Shown: positions 56,691 to 64,000 of the stretch, in pieces
Position numbering within the stretch: position 1 is the stretch's first letter
Layout: the number at the start of each line of letters is the position of its first letter
NCBI RefSeq assembly: GCF_040958095.1
Contig: NC_091173.1
Coordinates: 16,660,530-16,724,529 of the forward strand
Origin: Procambarus clarkii
Taxonomy: Eukaryota; Arthropoda; Malacostraca; Decapoda; Cambaridae
DNA length: 64,000 bases
Direction: 5' to 3'
The notes under the pieces: model-generated
Databases searched by the model: none
Told to the model about the DNA's origin: nothing
Seen by the model: only the letters and a program-made list of their open reading frames with translations
Position numbers and translations under genes: made by a program

Positions 56691-56739
56691 CCGCATATAT
56701 ATATCAATGCAATTAAAGGATGATTCCCTTATGGTTTTC

Positions 56740-56945
56740 CTCACAATCAGGGACAGTAAGTCTGTTAGGATTATAGTGGTCCCGCTAGGTCAATTACTGA
56801 CGACCTTCCCAGGACGCAACCGGCAAATGCTGACTAATTCCCAGGTACCCATTTACTGCTAGATGAACAGACATCAGGTGAAAGAAACTGCCCACATTCT
56901 CGGCCAGGAATTAAACCCGGGTACGTGGACTGGGACTCACCAATG
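56740..56945 (-). repeat. tRNA-derived SINE
   Basis: Reverse orientation with caggtacccatttactgcta and a tRNA-like head ending near 56945. The outer end gggacagtaagtctgttagg matches 13920. Confidence 0.8.
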
Positions 56946-56964
56946 CTGTCTGCTTGGCTGCACT

Positions 56965-57240
56965 TGTGTACTCGCCTAGCTGTGCTTGCAGGGGTTGAGC
57001 ATTGGCTCTTTGGTCACTGCCTAATTGTTTCCATTTGTTAACTACTCTGACACTAAAAAAAATCTTTCTAATGTCTCTGACTCATTTGGGTACTAAGTTT
57101 CCATCTGTATTTACTATTTGTGCCTGCAGAATTGAGCCATTAGCTCTTGGATCCCACCTTTCTAACCAATCTATTTTTCCTCTATTATGTATATACAGTA
57201 TAGTAATATTGTATATACATTTCTCTCTAACACGCACATC
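56965..57240 (+). mobile_element. Retroposon/LINE end fragment
   Basis: Starts tactcgcctagctgtgcttg as at 15088, then reads on through ctctgacactaaaaaaaatc. The minus strand of this type encodes the end of a LINE ORF2. Confidence 0.65.
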
Positions 57241-57249
57241 ACCAGCCCG

Positions 57250-57412
57250 GAGCAGCTGACTAACTCCCAGGTACCTATTTACTGCTAGGTAACAGGGGCA
57301 TCAGGGTTAAAGAAACTGCCCATTGTTTCTCGCCGGCGCCGGGAATCGAACCCGGGGACTACAGGATCACGCGCCCAGCGTGCTGTTCAGTCAGCCACCG
57401 GCCCCCCACACC
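57250..57412 (-). repeat. tRNA-derived SINE with well-kept tRNA head
   Basis: Minus strand starts gggggccggtggctgactga, with A box tggctgactga, B box gggttcgattcc and a closing gcgccggc. The sequence folds close to a cloverleaf. The SINE body follows (gcagctgactaactcccagg reversed). A young copy judging by the intact boxes. Confidence 0.85.
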
Positions 57413-57413
57413 G

Positions 57414-57715
57414 GTGTACTCACCTAGTTGTGATTGCGGGGGTTGAGCTTTAGCTCTTTGGTCCCGCCTCTCAACCATCAATCAACACGTGTACAGGTTC
57501 CTGAGCCTATTGGGCTCTATCATATCTACACTTGAAACTGTGTATGGAGTCAGCCTCCACCACATCACTTCTAATATCTTTGAGGCTCATTTATGAACTC
57601 AATTTCCACCTGTGTCCCCTAGTGCGTGTGCACCTTGTGTTAAATATCCTGTCTTTATCTACCCTATCAATTCCCTTGAGAATTGACAATAGAGAATTGT
57701 GTGTGTCTGTCTGTG
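57414..57715 (-). mobile_element. LINE 3' fragment
   Basis: Read on the minus strand, the stretch has the form (K)GIDRVDKDR-x-FNTR-x-HTRG with breaks, a common LINE ORF2 end in decapods. The plus strand starts with the same block as 15088. Confidence 0.7.
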
Positions 57716-58720
57716 TGTAATTACCTAAGTGTAGTTACAGGATGAGAGCTGCGCGCGTGCGTGTGTGCGCCTGCGTGTGTGTGCACACACACACACACCA
57801 TGTACGTGCGTTGAGTCGACATCATCACCCACGAGCACCCAAGCTATATATCTCTCCGTTCAACTCAAAAGGCCCGTCACTTTATCTCCTTTGAGATGCC
57901 ATCAGTCTATTTTCTTCAATTTCCCTGCCGACAGTCCACGAACAGGAACCCGGATGATACTATGAAGGTGTGGAGGATGGCGATGGTGCAGGGAGGGATC
58001 GAGGGAGGGAGGTAATAGTGAGGAAGAAGAGTGAAGTTGGTGGAGGGTGGGCGGTGATGGGTTGGCAGACCTGCGTGGTGGATGGGGAAGGAAGATGTAG
58101 TGAGGGAGGGAAGAGGAGGAACAAAGTGCGACTGTGATTGTGACTAATGATCAAGCGACCAACTACCACCACCACCACCACCCGCCACAGTTCTACCAGG
58201 GTGACGTCACCTGAAAAATATTGCCAAGGTACAGAAATGGATCCAAGTCCTTCTGCAAGGGAAATCGTGCAGCGAAGCAATAGGATAAAACTTGCGTGGG
58301 GAGCATCTTGGCAGAGTTCTGGACTTAAAAATTAACTCTTTGGCGGAAAATGTGGGGAAAAAAATCAAGTGGAATGACGTAAAAACAATAACTTTGTGGG
58401 GGGGAATTCTAAAAATTAGACGAGAAAATTCAAGTTTTTTACAATTTCGTTTAGATACCTGGCAAAGCCAGGTTTCGTTATAGAGAAATTAGGTCAAATG
58501 AGGTAAAGGCGGTTAAACTACCGCGTGTGCAAATTGTTGATGAAAGATAAAATCTGCTTTGAAGACATTCTAGGGATGGGATGCGGTGACGACACATGCT
58601 GGGGCGAGGCAGGCGAGAGATAGACCTTTACGCCCTAGCCTACTTCAAGCACTGGGATACTTTATACCCTACAGTGCTCGTGGATTGCTTTGCAAGATGG
58701 GTGCTGACGAAGCCATCCCA
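57716..58720. other. No gene recognised
   Basis: Contains a (GT/CA)-rich patch at 57755-57800 and G/A-rich low-complexity sequence at 57960-58120. The first coding exon of the PCBP gene was looked for here and not found. Confidence 0.5.
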
Positions 58721-58724
58721 CGAG

Positions 58725-58806
58725 CTGAGGGGGGAGGGGACACGTAGGAGGGTGAGGGGACACGTAGGAGGGTGAGGGGACACGTAGGAGGGTGAGGGGA
58801 CACGTG
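58725..58806 (+). repeat. 20-bp tandem repeat, four copies
   Basis: The unit ggggacacgtaggagggtga is repeated about four times without change, followed by purine-rich gggagaaaggggtg repeats to 58890. Confidence 0.92.
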
Positions 58807-58974
58807 AGGGAGAAAGGGGTGGGAGAGAGGGAGAAAGGGGTGGGGGAGAGGGAAGGGAGACGGGGGGGGGGGGGGAGAGGGGGAAGGGGAGGACACGGGG
58901 GATTCAAAGCCAGAGAAATTGCTGACCTGGAGAGTGCAACGATCCTTTACTGCTAGAATCCACTCTATAAAGCA

Positions 58975-59290
58975 TTAAATTATATGGACCTATTAAAAGG
59001 TCTAAATCTGTATTCTCTAGAGCGCAGGTGAGAGAGGGACTGGTTCTGAATCTTCACACAGAATAAACATCACATGAAACCAGTAGGCATGGCACGATAT
59101 GCAAAAAGCCCCCATTCAAATGCAGAGGTACAATAGGCACGCTGAAAGAAATATCAACATCATAGACCCATCATAGACATCAAAGACTTTTCAACTCTCT
59201 CCCGCTACACATAAGGGGCATCACTGGCCGACCTCTCACGGTGTTCAAATAAGAACGTGATAAACACCTCTAAAAGGTGAGAGGTGTTTA
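58975..59290 (+). mobile_element. LINE fragment, reverse transcriptase C-terminal region
   Basis: Plus strand reads with breaks LERR...EGLVLNLHTE and RLFNSLPLHIRGITGRPLTV FK, the xLFNSLPxxIR pattern of a LINE ORF2 end. Related to the minus-strand copy at 52690. Confidence 0.7.
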
Positions 59291-60002
59291 TCGTGGAGCG
59301 AGAGCTGAAGAGACACGTGTGGAAATTGGGTTGAAACGGAAACTACAGTTGAATAAGTATCGAGGGGACGGGGGGGGGGGGAGGCGGAATCATGATACTG
59401 TACTGGAACTTGAAAACCAACCTCATGTGCAATGGAGAAATATATTTAAATTCAAGCTTTATCTACTTAAAATACGTGACAAATCAATTAATATATCAGC
59501 ATACGATATATTTCAACCGGGATCATAGTAAAATAAGAATACCTAATGGAGGCCCCTAGCTTGTGGCTACCCTGTGGAGGCCTTAGAGAGACCTCAATGT
59601 ACAGTGTTTGTCTTACACGAGACAGGGTTAACCTTTGCTATTAGAAAATGTTACCTTGTGATCCCAGTGGCAATGCTCACTAATGGACAATGTCATGCTG
59701 CTCCTTCAGTGTGTAGTGCCCCGGAGCATGACAGGGAATCAGGCTTTAGCAGTGTCTAGGGCAGTGACAACGAGGTATTAAGAGGCCCAGAAGGAGCACT
59801 GAATCTTGATCGCGTCAACATACAAAATACTGTACTATTACCCGATTAACCATACTTGTTGTCCATCATCCCATACGATAGCGTCCAAGCGCATCCTTTA
59901 CTTTCCACTTAAGTTTCTCCTTCCCATTATGCCTCTGTCCACCCCGTCTCCTTCGTATTTGTCCTAGATTTTTCACTCCCTTTTGCAGCAAGGAGAGGAA
60001 AA
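59291..60002. other. No gene recognised
   Basis: Intergenic or intronic. A small frame at 59574-59759 has no family resemblance. Confidence 0.45.
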
Positions 60003-60022
60003 TGGATGGGAGGGAGAGGAAG

Positions 60023-60252
60023 GGGAAGCAGGGAGAGAGGATGGGGAAGCAGGGAGAGAGGATGGGGAAGCAGGGAGAGAGGATGGGGAAGCAGGGAGAG
60101 AGGATGGGGAAGCAGGGAGAGAGGATGGGGAAGCAGGGAGAGAGGATGGGGAAGCAGGGAGAGAGGATGGGGAAGCAGGGAGAGAGGATGGGGAAGCAGG
60201 GAGAGAGGATGGGGAAGCAGGGAGAGAGGATGGGGAAGCAGGGAGAGAGGAA
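60023..60252 (+). repeat. 21-bp purine-rich minisatellite, about eleven copies
   Basis: The unit ggggaagcagggagagagga + t is repeated with almost no change. Since 21 is a multiple of three, each frame gives a seven-residue repeat (EAGREDG on plus, SPCFPIL on minus). These long frames are repeat artefacts. Confidence 0.95.
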
Positions 60253-60259
60253 GGTTGGA

Positions 60260-61700
60260 GCAGGGAGGGCAGGAAAATATTCCAATACTGCGGCGCTTAC
60301 CCCCCCTGCCTCTCTCCACCATTACCCACCACCATGTCCCATCCCCAGCATCTCCATCCCCCCTCCCTCAAACAGGCGGGCGACAACCCCCCCCCCCTCT
60401 CCACCACCAGATAAAATCCTAATTTAAACTGTCTTCAGGTCGATATTCCACAACAATCACGGGCGGGACGAGTCTTCGATTTTGCCGGGGGAACGCGGTG
60501 AAAGGAATATTGATTGATTCAATTTCTCATTACAGAGCGAGGAGTCTAAGAGGAAGACTTTGAAATACGAGTCTAAAAATACGGCCCAGAGTGGGTGAGT
60601 GGGTAGGGGGAGATGTGGGAGGGGGAGAGGAGGGGGGCTATTGTGGTGAGCATATCTCACATTTCTGTCAGCGGGAGGCAGCCAGACATCGGACCGGTAC
60701 CTCCTCTCCCAACTCTTCCTCTTCCCTCCTTCTCCGTGTCATACCCACTACGCCCTCGCATCACTATCTAAAATATGGTTACGCTTACCAGAAGGTCGAC
60801 CTATAGGTCTAAGCAGTAGCTTCAACCAGTAGGTCGCTGTTTTCATCACTATACCATCATCTTCACAGTACCCAACACTTGCACTATGACAATAACCTTC
60901 TTTAGGTAGTGACTAATATTCACCAGAGCTCGACACCAATGACCTTAAGACAACTAAAAATCAAATCAATAAACGAGTCCCGAGAGTTAACATTAATTCC
61001 ACGCTCGCGGCATAGTCGACCAACTTTCTGGCCTTCTCTATATAATATCAACCATTCACAATTTTGGAAAGTACCGGTAGGTTATAAAATATCCTCTCCA
61101 AATATTTCTGAGTCTGTCTTCACTTACACTCAGCCTGGTCACGAGCTATTTACGTTTGACAATGATATTCTAATGACATCATAATTGTGATATGTATCAC
61201 AACGATAACCAGTTCACACAGTTTACATTGACAGCAAATGCATTCTATTAAGTTCTCTACACGATCCGTGTCCTCAAAAGAAAACACGCTCATAATTTGC
61301 GATGCCAGACGACAGTTACGATTGCACAAATCGATGCTGACAAGCCTTTTTACCACCTCGCAATAAATGTGCCTTTGTTCGAGGTGTGGAGGGTGTGTGG
61401 GGTTAAGGAGATGGGTTATGGGGAAGGAGGGTAATGTAGTCATGGGGGTGTGGGGGGGGGGGGGGGGAGGCGTTATGAGGTCATATTACAGGCTATTACC
61501 CCTAAACCATGAAGCGAAACCATACGACCGCTGGGTCCAAACCTGCTGTTGTCTCGTGAAGCCTAAGTGAGGCAGATAGGCAGCCCCCGGGAAGCCCTCC
61601 AACACACCTACCTGCCCGTCACAGCCACCACACACACACATCAACCACCACACACATCAACCACCACAGCCACACATCATCCGCAGCCACCACACATCAA
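60260..61700. other. No gene recognised
   Basis: C-rich and G-rich low-complexity stretches (60295-60415, 61380-61470) and a CCACACA-rich patch at 61625-61700; otherwise plain sequence. Confidence 0.5.
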
Positions 61701-61881
61701 CACTCGCAAATGCCAGCCTTTGAAATTGGACTAACCCAAAAGGAAAATTTACTGCCTCCCTGGGACAACAAAGCAGCCCAGGAAAACACTCAAAATGCAG
61801 GTGGAATTACAAATAAAGGAGTAGCACTGCAAGACTGGGTGGCAGAACTGCACCCTCATACCACTGCAGTTATATGGAGAC

Positions 61882-61885
<4 letters not shown>

Positions 61886-61966
<81 letters not shown>
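61886..61966 (+). repeat. (TG)n microsatellite
   Basis: About 40 TG units, directly before the 31-bp VNTR. Confidence 0.97.
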
Positions 61967-61972
<6 letters not shown>

Positions 61973-61995
61973 GCTGCAATATTCCCAAGAGAAGA

Positions 61996-63210
61996 TCAGG
62001 TGGTGGCTTGTACCGGTGGCTGCGGCGATGGTGGTGGCTTGTACCGGTGGCTGCGGCGATGGTGGTGGCTTGTACCGGTGGCTGCGGCGATGGTGGTGGC
62101 TTGTACCGGTGGCTGCGGCGATGGTGGTGGCTTGTACCGGTGGCTGCGGCGATGGTGGTGGCTTGTACCGGTGGCTGCGGCGATGGTGGTGGCTTGTACC
62201 GGTGGCTGCAATGGGTGGCGGTGGCTTGTACCGGTGGCTGCGGCGGGTGGCGGTGGCTTGTACCGGTGGCTGTGGCGGGTGGCGGTGGCTTGTACCGGTG
62301 GCTGCGGCGACGGTGGTGGCTTGTACCGGTGGCTGCGGCGATGGTGGTGGCTTGTACCGGTGGCTGCGGCGATGGTGGTGGCTTGTACCGGTGGCTGCAA
62401 TGGGTGGCGGTGGCTTGTACCGGTGGCTGCGGCGGGTGGCGGTGGCTTGTACCGGTGGCTGTGGCGGGTGGCGGTGGCTTGTACCGGTGGCTGCGGCGAT
62501 GGTGGTGGCTTGTACCGGTGGCTGCGGCGATGGTGGTGGCTTGTACCGGTGGCTGCGGCGATGGTGGTGGCTTGTACCGGTGGCTGCGGCGATGGTGGTG
62601 GCTTGTACCGGTGGCTGCGGCGATGGTGGTGGCTTGTACCGGTGGCTGCGGCGATGGTGGTGGCTTGTACCGGTGGCTGCGGCGATGGTGGTGGCTTGTA
62701 CCGGTGGCTGCAATGGGTGGCGGTGGCTTGTACCGGTGGCTGCGGCGGGTGGCGGTGGCTTGTACCGGTGGCTGTGGCGGGTGGCGGTGGCTTGTACCGG
62801 TGGCTGTGGCGGGTGGCGGTGGCTTGTACCGGTGGCTGTGGCGGGTGGCGGTGGCTTGTACCGGTGGCTGTGGCGGGTGGCGGTGGCTTGTACCGGTGGC
62901 TGTGGCGGGTGGCGGTGGCTTGTACCGGTGGCTGTGGCGGGTGGTGGTGGCTTGTACTGGTGGCTGCAGCGATGGTGGTGGCTTGTACCGGTGGCTGTGG
63001 CGGGTGGCGGTGGCTTGTACCGGTGGCTGTGGCGGGTGGCGGTGGCTTGTACCGGTGGCTGTGGCGGGTGGCGGTGGCTTGTACCGGTGGCTGTGGCGGG
63101 TGGCGGTGGCTTGTACCGGTGGCTGCAGCGATGGTGGTGGCTTGTACTGGTAGCTGCGGTGGGTAGTGGCTTGTACTGGTAGTTGCGGTGGGTAGTGGCT
63201 TGTACTTGGA
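61996..63210 (+). repeat. 31-bp G-rich VNTR, about 39 copies
   Basis: The unit cgatggtggtggcttgtacc + ggtggctgcgg is repeated with a few recurring variants (gcgat, gcgggtggc, tgtggcggg, caatggg). Because 31 is not a multiple of three, each frame cycles through all phases and stays open, giving long false frames on both strands (up to 505 codons). Last copies near 63150 are worn. Confidence 0.95.
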
Positions 63211-64000
63211 TGATACAGATGAACGTGACTAACCTCTAGAATCATTAATATACCCAACGGAGGCAACTGTAGTAAGGAGAGTTTGAGTACGTGTACATGT
63301 AAATGAACAGGGATACAAATAGCCTAGGTTGTTTGAATCATATTAGAACCATGAACAATAGGATCATATCGGAGAAATAAAGATTTAGAACGAATGTGCA
63401 AGAGTTAGTTTGGCAATGAACCATGAAACCAGCCATGACGGCGTGGAACAATCGGCTAAACAGTCATTCAGGCGAATAAATGGCAAAGCTTAAAAAATAA
63501 GTTTCGACAGATGCACAGAGGACAATCGGTGGGTACAAATGTGACCTGCTTCCCCCTGGACCCACTTTTATTATGTAAAGTTGGTTCAATGGCTCTTCAA
63601 CGTTACTACTAAAAATTCACCTCTCGATTATCCCAATAGACATCAAAAGACGTTATTGTTATGTCTTCCAATAGACATATACAAATTTTCTTTACTTAAA
63701 TCTTATTCTTACATTCATCGCCTTCAAATGTATTGTCCAGCACAACAATACAGACAATGTTTCACTGAAGATGGTAAACAAAACGAAACTTAACTTTCGT
63801 ACGTACCGATTTGTATACAAACTTTTTACGAGCAAAAATGGTGAATCTCCCGGGGGAAGGGGGGGGGGGGGACTTACCTCGTAGGTTGGTAGAAAACACG
63901 AATTTCTGTATAAATTCCATTCGTATTTAATTGCCTTTTCAAGGGTATAGTCAGAAAATCCAAGTAAAGACTAGAAAAATTCAATAATTTACTGTGCGGC
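63211..64000. other. No gene recognised; donor-like site near 63879
   Basis: Contains a G run at 63857. On the minus strand CCTACGAG|gtaagtcc at about 63878 has donor form and could end a PCBP 5' untranslated exon, but no coding sequence of the family precedes it. Confidence 0.35.

Noticed and set aside
59866-60427. Six overlapping frames of 130-143 codons
   Set aside because: 21-bp minisatellite, period a multiple of three, so every frame is open.
61749-63266. 505-codon minus-strand frame and 400-codon plus-strand frames
   Set aside because: Products of the 31-bp VNTR; several frames are equally long and none resembles a protein family.
63870-64000. First coding exon of the PCBP gene
   Set aside because: A good donor form is present, but the open frame (MEFIQKFVFSTNLR) is phase 1 and does not match the KH1 start; the next exon needs phase 0.

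Overview
The window looks like nuclear DNA of a decapod crustacean, most likely a crayfish or close relative. The reasons are its intron-rich genes, (AT)n/(CT)n/(TG)n microsatellites, a dense load of tRNA-headed SINEs and 3'-end LINE fragments of types I associate with decapods, short TTAGG-type runs, and an ionotropic receptor of the arthropod chemosensory kind. The species cannot be fixed from sequence alone.

Two protein-coding genes can be built, both on the minus strand. (1) An ionotropic receptor (IR) lies at 2635-13410: ten exons, every junction phase-compatible, 921 codons plus stop. It has a signal peptide, a long Asn/Thr/Asp-rich N-terminal part, split ligand-binding lobes and three membrane segments plus a pore loop. 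One of its introns appears to be GC-AG. (2) A poly(rC)-binding protein of the three-KH type (PCBP, mub in Drosophila) covers 33091 to at least 54059 and runs off the right edge, because the first half of KH1 and the start codon are not in the window. Its exons give the second half of KH1, KH2, a Pro/His-rich linker with two identical-looking alternative donors, KH3, and at least three possible C-termini.

Between the genes (16.7-25.1 kb) lie two abutting satellite arrays. The first is about 5.4 kb of a CpG-rich ~31-bp monomer that is itself nearly palindromic and flips orientation repeatedly. The second is about 17.6 head-to-tail copies of a 168-bp monomer. The right end (58-64 kb) carries a 20-bp, a 21-bp and a 31-bp minisatellite; the last is a 1.2-kb G-rich VNTR that is open in several frames on both strands but is not a gene.

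Layout: 1-2.6 kb, repeats (fold-back element, SINE); 2.6-13.4 kb, IR gene with repeats in its introns; 13.9-16.6 kb, SINEs and a 457-bp CT tract; 16.7-25.1 kb, satellites; 25.1-28.9 kb, LINE pieces and a fold-back of a reverse-transcriptase fragment; 28.9-33.1 kb, GC-richer islands that may be 3' UTR or further exons; 33.1-54.1 kb, PCBP gene; 54.1-64 kb, probably its 5' intron, filled with SINEs, LINE ends and minisatellites. No rRNA, CRISPR, bacterial feature or convincing functional tRNA was seen. Gene models were made by eye from splice signals and protein family patterns; no alignment was run.
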